A stretch of DNA of 38,788 nt from DASTCC01 sp035711465 (GTDB lineage: Bacteria; Acidobacteriota; Vicinamibacteria; Vicinamibacterales; SCN-69-37): positions 1 through 38,788 of the forward strand of contig DASTCC010000258.1 in the NCBI GenBank assembly GCA_035711465.1, given 5' to 3'. A program made the translations under genes and the position numbers. Below the pieces are notes generated by a model that worked only from the letters and a program-made list of their open reading frames with translations, was not told where the DNA came from and did no database searches. This document shows positions 1-7,838 of the stretch, one piece after another. How positions within the stretch are numbered: position 1 is the stretch's first letter; the number at the start of each line of letters is the position of its first letter.

Positions 1-275
1 ACAGGCGGAGTAGCTGGCTCGGCTGTTTGCCCAGCGCCCAACCGGAGCTAGCGCGGCGACAACGCCTCACGTCCCTGGTGGACCCCATCAGCGCTTTGGG
101 CAGCTATACTGGTAGGCGGCCCTGCGCCTGGTTGTGCTGGCCTCTGCCGCCTGCGTGCGCGGTGGGCGGATCCCCGTAAGTGATTTTGGGAGATTCGAGG
201 ACGTATCACAAAAACTATCACAATCCTCGAATTCGACCGGATCAGACGCCAGTAAAGCGTTGATTCTAAAGAGTC
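1..275. other. No gene recognised upstream of tRNA-Ser
   Basis: I see no credible coding sequence here. The short open frames that run through it continue into the tRNA gene on both strands and have no recognisable domain. Bases around 205-235 are AT-richer than the surroundings and may contain the tRNA promoter, but no convincing -35/-10 pair could be fixed. Confidence 0.5.
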
Positions 276-365
276 GGAGAGATGGCCGAGTGGTTGAAGG
301 CGCACGCTTGGAAAGCGTGTGTAGGGGAAACTCTACCGTGGGTTCGAATCCCACTCTCTCCGCCA
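276..365 (+). tRNA. tRNA-Ser (anticodon GGA)
   Basis: A complete class II tRNA. The acceptor stem pairs GGAGAGA (276-282) with TCTCTCC (355-361), the discriminator base is G362 and CCA follows at 363-365. The anticodon stem CACGC/GCGTG encloses the loop TTGGAAA, giving anticodon GGA, which reads UCC and UCU serine codons. A long variable arm (around GTAGGGGAAACTCTAC) and the T-loop GGTTCGAATCC are present. The CCA coincides with the first bases of the palindromic repeat that begins at 363, so the encoded CCA may come from the repeat. Confidence 0.97.
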
Positions 366-482
366 ACCTCCGCTCGCGCTTGCCAAAAATCCCGCGAGCT
401 ACGGCTGGCAAGCCAACCTCCGCTCGCGTTTGCCAAAGATCCCTCGCGAGCTACGGTTGGCAAGCCAACCTTCGCTCGAGCG
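363..482 (+). repeat. Tandem palindromic (REP-like) repeat abutting tRNA-Ser
   Basis: Two and a partial third copy of a unit of about 50 bp lie head to tail: 363-412, 413-464 and 465-482. Each full unit is an imperfect inverted repeat. In copy two the arms are CCAACCTCCGCTCGCG (413-428) and CGCGAGCTACGGTTGG (445-460), complementary at 13 of 16 positions around a short spacer containing TTTGCCAAAG. The units are joined by CAAG. The first copy starts exactly after the tRNA discriminator base. This looks like a REP-type extragenic element; it could also act as a transcription-stalling structure behind the tRNA. Confidence 0.75.
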
Positions 483-503
483 TGAGCCGCCATCTGCCGG
501 CGA

Positions 504-3200
504 CTACTTCAGCCGCGCGTCCCAGCGCGTCAGCACGCGCAGCGTCTGCCCAGCGGCAAACGGCTGCTCGGTGACGACGAACTCGGTGCCGGTGGGATTG
601 ACCGTGATCGCATCGGCGCCCGGCGGCGTCATGAAAAGCGGAGTGGTCGCGCCGATGGCCACGGTGTCTCCCGACGGCGTGATCGCCACCGCCTTCACCA
701 TCCCTGACCGATCGATGACGATCACTTCCCGGCCGTCTGGCCTGAGCGCCGCGAACGGCGCGCCCTCGGCCACCGGGAGCAATGGGCCCAGAGTCGGCAA
801 CGGCGTGCCGGGTCGCACTCGGGCAACGGCGACCAACCCGCGCGCGGCGGCCCGCTGCTGAATCAGCACCGTGCGCCCGTCCGTAGACTGCGCGACGGCC
901 AGTTCTTCGGCCGGGTTCTTGACCAGTGCGGCCGACTCCCCGGCGGCGCCGAGCGACGCCACCATCACGTCAGAGGTCGTGCCCTCGCTCAGGACCGTAT
1001 AGATGAGATAGCGTCCGTCCGGGCTCTCGAGGCCCGGCGCGATCACCGGTCCAGCCTGGCGCACCGGTGTGCTTCCAGTGCCAATCGCCAGCCGCATCGA
1101 CACCCGTTGGCCCCGATCGCGTGCGAGGTACGACATCGCCTTGCCGTCGGGCGTCCAGAGCGGCAGCTCGTCGTAGTCCGGATCCGAGGTCAGCCGTTCG
1201 GTCACCCGCGTGCCGAAGTCGTACATGAAGATGTCCGACCCGCCGCGCTCCACCCGGATGAAGAGCAACCGCCGGCCATCCGGCGAGATCGCGGGCTGCC
1301 AGAGCGAGCCGGGCGGGATCTCGAGCCGGCGAATCGGCCGGCCGTCCCGCCCCACCAGCGACAGCGTCGTCTCCGCGGCGCGCGCCAGTGCCCACGCCAG
1401 CCGTCCGTTCAGGGACGCGCTCGCGTACACGAGTCGCTGGCTGTCCTCGACGCGCACCCCGGAGACGATCGGCGTCGCCTCGCCCGACAGCGTCCCCGAC
1501 GCGAGATCGAATGGCTGCGCCAGGAGTTCGTCGTCGCGCGCCCACATCAGATACCAGGCACCGGTCGCGGGATGCTTCGCCACGAACCCACTCGAAAGGG
1601 ACGCGACGAGCCGCATGGCGGGCGATCCATCCAGGTGACCGAGATAGATGCCGCCGTTCTCGGCCTGCACGCTGCGGACGAAGTACAGAAACTGCTTGCC
1701 GCCTGGCAACATGACGGGCCAGTAGTGCGCGTTCTCGCCGCGCCCGGCATCGAGCGTCGTGACTGGAGTAACGACGCCGCCAGCGGCCGCGACGCGGGAG
1801 AGCGCACCGCCGCCGGCGCCGCAGAACACGATCGTATCGTCGTCGCTCCAGGTGCCGCCGCGAGGTGAGGACGCCTCCGCGATGTTCTCCGGCAGACCGC
1901 CGGCAATGCTCACGGTCCGCAGCTTGCCATCGGCAAAGAATCCCAGACGGCGCCCGTCCGGCGACCAGAACGGATTGGCGGCACCCTCCGTTCCCGGAAT
2001 CGATCGGGCGTCATCTCGATCGAGCGACTGCACCCAGAGCGTCAAGGCCTTGTCGGTGGCGGCGACGAACGCGATTCGGGTGCCGTCGGGCGAAAGGGCC
2101 ACGTTGCCCAGATTCGATCCGATCTGAAACTCCGCACCGGCAGGTGGCGCGATCGCCAGCTCGAAGGCCTCCGTCGCCAGCGATGCCGCGCCGGAACGCA
2201 CGAGGGATGACGTGGGCAGGAGTGCCGCGACGATGACGGCCAGCACGGCCGTCGCGCCGATCCATGCCCAGGGACGGGTGCGAGTGCCGGACGGGATCGG
2301 TCCGGAGATCGTTGCCGGGAACGTCTGGATCGCGGTGGCGACAGGCGACGTCGCGCCTGTCAGCGCCAGGCGGGCCTCGCCGATGTCGCGCAGGCGGCGC
2401 GACGCATCACGTTCGAGACAGCGCCCGAGCACGGCGCGGACGTGCGGCGGCACGTTCACCGGCAGCGCCGCCCAGTCCGGATCGGACCGCAGCACCGAGG
2501 CGAGCGTGTCCGACACGGTCTGGCCCTCGAACGCACGGCGTCCGGTGAGCATTTCAAACAGCAGCGCGCCGAAGGCCCAGATGTCGGTGCGCTTGTCGAC
2601 AGACTTGCCGCGCGCCTGCTCGGGACTCATGTACGCGGCGGTACCGAGGATCACGCCAGCTTCAGTGGCGCGGGCCGTCAGTGTCGGGGAGTTCATCAAC
2701 TCTGTGGAGCCGGAATCCGACGCCATCGCCTTGGCGAGCCCGAAGTCGAGGATCTTGGCGCGGCCGTCCGGGGTGATCTTCACGTTGGCCGGCTTCAAGT
2801 CGCGATGGACGATGCCCTTCTCATGGGCCGATTCGAGCCCGGCGGCGATCTCCGACGCGTACCGGACGGCGTCATCCACGTCGAGCGGCCCGCCGTGCAC
2901 GAGCTCTGCGATGGTGCGGCCCTCGACCAGCTCCATCACCAGCGCCGCCCGGTCGCCGGCTTCCTCGAGGTGGTAGATCTGCGCAACGTGCGGGTCGTTG
3001 AGCGCCGCCAGGGCCTGGGCCTCACGACGGAAGCGCGTCAGGCGCTCGGTGTCGCGCGCCAACGCGTCCGGCAGGACTTTGATGGCGACATCGCGCCCGA
3101 GCTTCGGGTCGCGCGCGCGGTACACCTGGCCCATTCCACCTTCGCCGAGCAGGGCGACGATTTCGAAAGGGCCGACCTTGTCTCCCGCGGCCAACGACAT
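504..3200 (-). CDS. Membrane-anchored Ser/Thr protein kinase with TolB/WD40-like C-terminal propeller
   Basis: An 898-residue Hanks-type Ser/Thr kinase. The N-terminal kinase domain (about 12-280) has the Gly loop GEGGMGQVY (19-27), the ATP lysine K41, catalytic HRDLKPAN (132-139) with D134, DFG (152-154) and the activation-segment motif YMSPEQARG, so it should be active. A proline- and threonine-rich linker leads to a single membrane segment (about 310-332). The C-terminal half has repeated SPDGR-type blades typical of TolB/WD40-like propellers and should lie in the periplasm. The predicted role is envelope sensing coupled to cytoplasmic phosphorylation; ligand and substrates are unknown. 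There is no Shine-Dalgarno before ATG 3200, but a TACACT box ends 8 nt upstream. A related kinase and kinase remnants lie just upstream. Confidence 0.93.
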   Translation of the reverse strand: MSLAAGDKVGPFEIVALLGEGGMGQVYRARDPKLGRDVAIKVLPDALARDTERLTRFRREAQALAALNDPHVAQIYHLEEAGDRAALVMELVEGRTIAELVHGGPLDVDDAVRYASEIAAGLESAHEKGIVHRDLKPANVKITPDGRAKILDFGLAKAMASDSGSTELMNSPTLTARATEAGVILGTAAYMSPEQARGKSVDKRTDIWAFGALLFEMLTGRRAFEGQTVSDTLASVLRSDPDWAALPVNVPPHVRAVLGRCLERDASRRLRDIGEARLALTGATSPVATAIQTFPATISGPIPSGTRTRPWAWIGATAVLAVIVAALLPTSSLVRSGAASLATEAFELAIAPPAGAEFQIGSNLGNVALSPDGTRIAFVAATDKALTLWVQSLDRDDARSIPGTEGAANPFWSPDGRRLGFFADGKLRTVSIAGGLPENIAEASSPRGGTWSDDDTIVFCGAGGGALSRVAAAGGVVTPVTTLDAGRGENAHYWPVMLPGGKQFLYFVRSVQAENGGIYLGHLDGSPAMRLVASLSSGFVAKHPATGAWYLMWARDDELLAQPFDLASGTLSGEATPIVSGVRVEDSQRLVYASASLNGRLAWALARAAETTLSLVGRDGRPIRRLEIPPGSLWQPAISPDGRRLLFIRVERGGSDIFMYDFGTRVTERLTSDPDYDELPLWTPDGKAMSYLARDRGQRVSMRLAIGTGSTPVRQAGPVIAPGLESPDGRYLIYTVLSEGTTSDVMVASLGAAGESAALVKNPAEELAVAQSTDGRTVLIQQRAAARGLVAVARVRPGTPLPTLGPLLPVAEGAPFAALRPDGREVIVIDRSGMVKAVAITPSGDTVAIGATTPLFMTPPGADAITVNPTGTEFVVTEQPFAAGQTLRVLTRWDARLK

Positions 3201-3208
3201 AGGCGCAG

Positions 3209-3214
3209 AGTGTA
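3209..3214 (-). promoter_or_regulatory. Candidate -10 box for kinase at 3200 (leaderless geometry)
   Basis: TACACT on the minus strand, separated from the ATG by 8 nt. There is no Shine-Dalgarno and no good -35. Transcription would be expected to start at or within a few bases of the start codon. Inferred from position only. Confidence 0.4.
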
Positions 3215-3252
3215 TCGCGAGCGCGGCCTGGCTTCAGCCGGTGACGTGGAGG

Positions 3253-3817
3253 TCACACCCGCAAACGCTCGTGCCGTTTCCTGGCATCCGCCATCAGCGC
3301 CTGGAACCGTTCGTCGCCGCGAAGATTCGCGAGCAGCGGATCGTGTCGCGACAGAAACCGGTAGTTGATGAACCCGCGGGTGACCGCGTGGCCCAGCCAG
3401 TCGAGGGCCTGGTCCGACGCGCCGACCAGCGCGTGGCCGCTCGCGACCTCCCACGAGTACTGCCAGTCCACGCGCGCGGCCTCGACGAGGTCACGCGTAA
3501 CCGCCGCAAAGGCGCCGTCGCGATCACCGGCGAGGGTGCGGAGAAACATCGACGCCATGCGACTGAACGCGCCGGCGTCCGGCCTCGCCTCCAGCTCTGC
3601 GAAGACCGTCCGTGCGTCGTCGAGCGTCACCATCCGCGCTCAGGTTCTTGAACGGCATCACCGCAATCGACGTCGGCGTGTCCGGCCTGGCAACCGTGCT
3701 TCCGCCGGCCGCGAGACACGCCTCGACGGTCTGGAATCGCGCCTCGACATTCTTGGCCAGACACCCACGAATGACCGGCGCCAGCAGTTGATCGCGTTCA
3801 TGATCGGCGAGGCAGTG
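3253..3817 (-). pseudogene. Remnant of a Ser/Thr kinase of the TPR type
   Basis: Two frames together spell parts of a kinase-TPR protein. From about 3817 to 3640 one frame reads the end of a kinase domain (motif APVIRGCLAKNVEARFQT), then the linker SIAVMPFKNLSADGD typical of kinase-TPR proteins. After a frameshift near 3635 the frame 3633-3253 gives a TPR-like C-terminus ending in a stretch with INYRFLSRHDPLLANLRGDE. The catalytic part and most TPRs are missing. The 3633-3253 frame could in principle be translated as a 126-residue protein from ATG 3633, but no good ribosome site was seen. It sits between two intact kinases, so it is best read as the scar of a deleted third kinase. Confidence 0.75.
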
Positions 3818-3820
3818 TCT

Positions 3821-6469
3821 TCACTTCGCAATCTGTCGTCTGAGCTCCGTCCGCCAATTCGGAATCACGACAAGGCTCGCATTCGACGTCTCCGTCTCGA
3901 TCATCAGGAAGCGCCCGTCCCTGCCCAGGTCGTAGTCAGTGCCGCTAATGCGCGTCTCGAAGAGGGTCTCCCTGGACACGACACGAAGCGCCGGATCGCG
4001 CGCGATCGTCGCGACCATCACCCGGCCGGCATCTCTGTAGTAGAGCCGCTTGCCGTCGCGATCCCAGATCGGGCGGCGGCCGCGGCCGACGCGGACCCGG
4101 CCTGGTTCCGGAAACGTCTGGACGTAGACGTCGGCGCCACCGGCGTCCTCCGAGGTGTAGGCGATCGCGTTGCCGTCCGGCGAGAACCGCGGAAAGCCGT
4201 CGTTGCCTTCCGACGCGACGATCTCGATCGCGCTCTTCGAGTCGTCGAGCGCGAGTGCCTCGACATTGAACGAGCCCTTGTACACCGCGGCATACGCGAC
4301 GTGTCGCCCATCCGGCGTGAGATCGATGAACCAGGGATTGTGGGCCGGCACGACGGCCTTGACGGCCGGCCCACTCCCGTCGACGGGGTGCCACCAGAGC
4401 GCCGCGGGCCCGTCTTGTGTCGACGGGTAGAGCACGCGCCGGCTGTCGGACGACCACGCGGGGTTGCGAATCGTGCCCGTGCTCGTCAGCGGCGTGAGCG
4501 TGCCGCCGTCGAAGTCCAGAATCCAGAGATCCCGTTTCCACGCTTCCTGAATCGTTATCGCGGCCCGGCGCCCGTCGGGAGAGATGCGCACGAGATCGAA
4601 GGCGCGGGCCTCGGGAAACGCCGGCGTGGCATGGCCATTTCGATCGACCCAGACGATGCGGCGCTTGGCGGCTGCGCGCGCGTAGACGAGACCGCCGGTA
4701 TGACTGAGAAACGGCTCGGTGTTGGGCGCGCTGTCCGACAGGTCACGAACGAGCACGGCGGTCCCCGAAGTCCGGAGCGTTTGCGCGTCGAATGGAATCG
4801 CCATCAACGCGCCCTCGACCGTCACGTACACCAGCTGGCCGTCGACGACGCCGAGCGGCCGGGTCGCGCGGATCCCCAATGGGACGACCTTGCCGTCGGC
4901 GAGCGACACGGCGCCGATTTCCGCCTGTTCTGCCGATCCGAGCCAGATCGTGAACAGCGCCGTGTGCCCGCCCTCGAGGACTCGCGGATTCTGGTGACTC
5001 AGCTCCTTGCGTGCCTTGTCGATGGAGGTGAACTCAACGGGAGTCCCGCCGGTTGTCTTCAGGCGAAAGAGACCTTTGAGACCTTGATCCGCACCGGACC
5101 CGAACACAATCTCATCGGGCGAAATCCAGTCCACGCCACCGAAGTCATCGACATCCGTGAGCACCACCGGCGGGCTGCCATCCAGCGAGCGTTTGACCAT
5201 TCGACGGCGGCCCTCGACGTAGACGATGGACTTGTCGTCGGGGGAAAACGCGACCGACGAGAGCACGACCGGCATCTCGGTCCCGGGAATCGGCTGTCCG
5301 GCGGCCTGATCGAGCCGCCGGAGGAACAGCGAATACGTCTGTTCGTCCGGCCGCCTCGCGAGATAGACCATCGTCTGTCCATCGCGAGAGAGTGTCGCGA
5401 CGCCGCGAGGCACCGTCACTTCACTGGCCGGCGGCGATCCAATCTCCACCCGAATCGGAAATGGATCCGCAGTGCTGGCGGGCGTGGAGCGGTTGAGCGT
5501 GACGATGGCCGCGGCGACGGCCACGGCAGCAACGGCCACAGCCGCGAGCGATCGGGCGTCGCGCAGCCAGCCTCCGAATGTCGCCCGCGATGGAGCAACC
5601 GCTGCCGCGCGCGCGAGATTGGGATCGGAGCCCGTGGATGAACCGAGCGTCTGCAGCGCGAACGCGAGATCGCTGGCCGACTGAAAGCGCGCCGCCGGTT
5701 GCTTCTCGAGGCAGCGCGACACCACACGGTCGAGCGCGAACGGGACCGCGCGACGGCTCGACACCGGCGCCGGCGATTCGCGCAGAATCGCGGTCATCGA
5801 TTCGGCGGCCGTGGCGCGCGTGAACGCGCGCTCGCCGGTCAGCATCTCGTGCAGCACCGCGCCGAAACTGAAGAGATCCGATCGCGTATCCGCCGTCTCG
5901 CCCCGTACTTGCTCTGGGGCCATGTAGCCCACCGTGCCCATCACCGCTCCGGGCTCGGTCGCCGGCGAGAGCCTCGTGTGGGACGCGGCCCGTGCCACCT
6001 CGATCGCTTTCGCCAGGCCGAAATCCAGAATCTTCACGCGTTCGTCCGTGGTGACGAACAGATTCTCCGGCTTGATGTCGCGGTGCACGATGCCGCGCGC
6101 GTGCGCCGCCGCGAGTCCCTGCGCGATCTGATTCGCGTAGTCCACGGCCTTCGGGACAGCGAGCAGCTCATCGTCGAGGACAGCGCGAAGCGTTCGACCC
6201 TCCAGCAGCTCGGATACGACGTAGGCACTGCCGGCATCATGACCAACGTCGTGAACGACCAGGATGTTGGGATGGTTGAGCGCGGCGGCGGCCAGCGCTT
6301 CCTGTTCGAATCGTGACAGCCTGGCCTCGTCTCCCGCAACCGACGCGGGCAGCACCTTGACGGCGACGTCCCGGTTCAGCCGGCTGTCGCGCGCCCGGTA
6401 CACCTCGCCCATTCCCCCTTCGCCGATCTTGGACAGAACCTCGTACGGGCCCAACTTTCGCCCGATCAC
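3821..6469 (-). CDS. Membrane-anchored Ser/Thr protein kinase with TolB/WD40-like C-terminal propeller
   Basis: An 882-residue Hanks-type kinase. Kinase domain about 9-275: Gly loop GEGGMGEVY (16-24), K38, HRDIKPEN (129-136) with D131, DFG (149-151) and YMAPEQVRG in the activation segment. All catalytic residues are present. A single alanine/valine-rich membrane helix follows (about 308-328). The remaining 550 residues form a propeller with repeated SPDG/SPDD and SSDSR blades, probably periplasmic. It is the same architecture as the kinase at 504-3200 but clearly divergent, so the two are old paralogues. The start is GTG 6469, with AGGA about 8 nt upstream; it overlaps the stop of a short decayed kinase N-terminus upstream. 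Confidence 0.93.
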   Translation of the reverse strand: MIGRKLGPYEVLSKIGEGGMGEVYRARDSRLNRDVAVKVLPASVAGDEARLSRFEQEALAAAALNHPNILVVHDVGHDAGSAYVVSELLEGRTLRAVLDDELLAVPKAVDYANQIAQGLAAAHARGIVHRDIKPENLFVTTDERVKILDFGLAKAIEVARAASHTRLSPATEPGAVMGTVGYMAPEQVRGETADTRSDLFSFGAVLHEMLTGERAFTRATAAESMTAILRESPAPVSSRRAVPFALDRVVSRCLEKQPAARFQSASDLAFALQTLGSSTGSDPNLARAAAVAPSRATFGGWLRDARSLAAVAVAAVAVAAAIVTLNRSTPASTADPFPIRVEIGSPPASEVTVPRGVATLSRDGQTMVYLARRPDEQTYSLFLRRLDQAAGQPIPGTEMPVVLSSVAFSPDDKSIVYVEGRRRMVKRSLDGSPPVVLTDVDDFGGVDWISPDEIVFGSGADQGLKGLFRLKTTGGTPVEFTSIDKARKELSHQNPRVLEGGHTALFTIWLGSAEQAEIGAVSLADGKVVPLGIRATRPLGVVDGQLVYVTVEGALMAIPFDAQTLRTSGTAVLVRDLSDSAPNTEPFLSHTGGLVYARAAAKRRIVWVDRNGHATPAFPEARAFDLVRISPDGRRAAITIQEAWKRDLWILDFDGGTLTPLTSTGTIRNPAWSSDSRRVLYPSTQDGPAALWWHPVDGSGPAVKAVVPAHNPWFIDLTPDGRHVAYAAVYKGSFNVEALALDDSKSAIEIVASEGNDGFPRFSPDGNAIAYTSEDAGGADVYVQTFPEPGRVRVGRGRRPIWDRDGKRLYYRDAGRVMVATIARDPALRVVSRETLFETRISGTDYDLGRDGRFLMIETETSNASLVVIPNWRTELRRQIAK

Positions 6470-6498
6470 CGCGAGGTCCTGTTCTTGGCTACGGGGGA

Positions 6499-6541
6499 TC
6501 CGCCATAGCTGCGGCCGAAGGCCGCGTTTAGCGGAGGCGGA
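6499..6541. repeat. Palindromic REP-like element
   Basis: An imperfect inverted repeat. The outer arms TCCGCCATAGCT and AGCGGAGGCGGA surround a perfect inner hairpin, GCGGCC-GAA-GGCCGC (6511-6525). The layout, with GCT/AGC beside a GC-rich arm, resembles the repeats behind the tRNA at 363-482. It lies between a kinase gene and a kinase remnant. Confidence 0.5.
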
Positions 6542-6606
6542 CCACCAGCCCCGATGGCAGTGACGATTTCGTAGGGCCCGAGGCGCGTGCCGGGGAGCAG
6601 GGGCAA
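6541..6606 (-). pseudogene. N-terminal fragment of a Ser/Thr kinase
   Basis: Reading from TTG 6606 the frame gives LPLLPGTRLGPYEIVTAIGA and GG. This is the typical start of the kinases of this window (compare LGPYEVLSKIGEGGMGEVY in the neighbour), broken off inside the Gly loop. The rest of the frame runs through the palindromic element and ends at the start codon of the kinase at 6469. It is the head of a lost kinase gene. Confidence 0.65.
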
Positions 6607-6655
6607 GTCGCCGCGAATTATATGAGTGAATCAGTCGCTTACGACAGCGCCTCGC

Positions 6656-6966
6656 CTACTCCGCCCGCAGCGCGTCGGACGCCTGGATCGACGACGCCCT
6701 TCGCGCCGGTACCCACCCCGCGACGAGCGCAGTAAGGCCGAGAGCGAGAGCCGGTGGAAGAATCACGACAGGATCGAACAGTTCGGTGAACGGGAAATTC
6801 GCTTTCAACGCGACCAGCAGCGGCACGCCGACCATCACCCCCACGGCGAGACCGACGCCCGGGCAGCCGCACCGCCTGTCCGAGCACCATGCGCACGATG
6901 TCGGCGGAGCGCGCGCCGAGTGCGAGACGGATCCCGAACTCGCTGGTGCGCTGGGCGACGAAGAAC
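6656..6966 (-). pseudogene. C-terminal remnant of an ADOP/MacB-type permease, frameshifted
   Basis: One frame reads FFVAQRTSEFGIRLALGARS and on through a MVLGQAVRL segment. After a frameshift near 6863 a second frame continues with membrane-like sequence and ends PARRASSIQASDALRAE before the stop at 6656. These are the last two landmarks of FtsX/MacB-type permeases (the QR..E.GIR.ALGA loop and the terminal PARRA...P..LR). The first several hundred residues are missing. A strong Shine-Dalgarno with ATG at 7330 upstream might be the old start, but the sequence after it is not recognisable. Confidence 0.7.
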
Positions 6967-7740
6967 GTTCGCCGGTCGTTCCCAGCAGCATCTGGATGGC
7001 GAGATATGTCGCGTGAATCCAGAACAGCAGCAGGGTCGGCGAGGCGACGTCGCGGAGGATGCGCCTGAAACACTCCGAACCGGGGAGGAAGAGCGACTGC
7101 GAACCTACCGGCTTCTCACGGTCGAACGCTGCGAGTGCGCTGTCTCACTCGGCGCGTCGTTTTGGAGCCTCGAGTTCGTGCTCGCGGAGCCAGCTCGCGC
7201 TCAGCCGCGGGACTGAGAGCTTGGCGCGAGCGCGCGGCCGAGAGCGGAACGAGAAGAACGCCGTTTTCAGTGGCGAGAGAAACAGCAGCGCGACAGTCCA
7301 CGGTGAGGAAGGTCGATCGAGAAGAAGCATGTGTCCTCCTTGCGGATCCAGTTTGTCGCGAACGCGGCGACAAGGGTCACGGCTCGTCTCCCGTCCGGCG
7401 ACCGTTCAATCACCGCCTGAAGACTCGTCGCCGCGCTCATTCTCAGTAGACGGTACTCGTACAGCGCGATCCATCCTGTCGATGCTGGAGACAGATCCGC
7501 CGAATCTGTTTGCTGGGCGACCACGCGACGGGGAGTCGGGAGCCGCTCTCGAGCGCGCTGCGCACGGGGATGGCTCCAGACGGGAGGAAGCTGGTGGCTG
7601 ACGGCCCCCGTAACTCATGACAAGACGTGAAGCGCCAGATCGATTGCCAATCTCGATCGGCGAACAGCTGATTCAGACTATGGCAGTTCTTTCCACTTAT
7701 GAGGCGTCATCGTCCGAAGGCCAATTGATGTGGGAGTGAA
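6967..7740. other. Decayed intergenic stretch, no intact gene recognised
   Basis: No frame on either strand gives a recognisable protein. A short minus-strand stretch near 7075-6980 encodes a hydrophobic run (RDVASPTLLLFWIHATYLAI) that may be debris of a membrane protein. Taken with the permease remnant downstream, this looks like a pseudogenised region. Confidence 0.45.
7145..7330 (-). CDS. Possible small ORF with a strong Shine-Dalgarno, probably a gene relic
   Basis: AAGGAGG lies 4 nt before ATG 7330, and the frame stays open for 61 codons. The product begins MLLLDRPSSPW and is arginine-rich, with one modest hydrophobic patch; I do not recognise it. The ribosome site is as good as any in the window, but the codon pattern is not convincing. 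It may be the start of the permease whose C-terminus survives at 6656-6966. A genuine small protein cannot be excluded. Confidence 0.2.
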   Translation of the reverse strand: MLLLDRPSSPWTVALLFLSPLKTAFFSFRSRPRARAKLSVPRLSASWLREHELEAPKRRAE

Positions 7741-7800
7741 CTGCAGAGCCCGGCGAGGCTCGCATCTTGCAGAGGTTCCAGCAGGGTGCCGCCCTGCTGG
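7741..7800 (+). promoter_or_regulatory. Candidate structured 5' leader of the DAC gene
   Basis: Two stem-loops can be drawn. The first has an outer stem CTGCA/TGCAG (741-745 with 768-772, counting from 7000) and an inner stem GAGCC/GGCTC (746-750 with 757-761) with a one-sided bulge. The second is a perfect 9-bp stem, CCAGCAGGG-TGCCG-CCCTGCTGG (7778-7800). The second ends 26 nt before the Shine-Dalgarno of the DAC gene. It has no U-tract, so it is not a textbook terminator. It does not match the ydaO c-di-AMP riboswitch consensus as I remember it. Function is inferred from position. Confidence 0.35.
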
Positions 7801-7838
7801 TTCCCAATCACCCTCTCGGATCAGAGTAGGAGGCCAGG

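Noticed and set aside
363..482. CRISPR array
   Set aside because: Only two full units, adjacent without unique spacers, internally palindromic, and no cas genes in the window.
88..493. Open frames across the tRNA with products containing RVGFEPTVEF or SGIRTHGRVSPTHAFQACAF
   Set aside because: These are the well-known spurious translations of tRNA-Ser genes; the tRNA fold explains the sequence.
3365..5641. Long plus-strand open frame (758 codons) over the second kinase
   Set aside because: It lies antisense to a kinase with intact catalytic motifs; product is Arg/Asp/Gly-rich without any domain, as expected for the opposite strand of GC-rich coding DNA.
7741..7800. c-di-AMP (ydaO-type) riboswitch before the DAC gene
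   Set aside because: Too short, and the conserved blocks of that riboswitch as I know them are not present; retained only as an unclassified structured leader.
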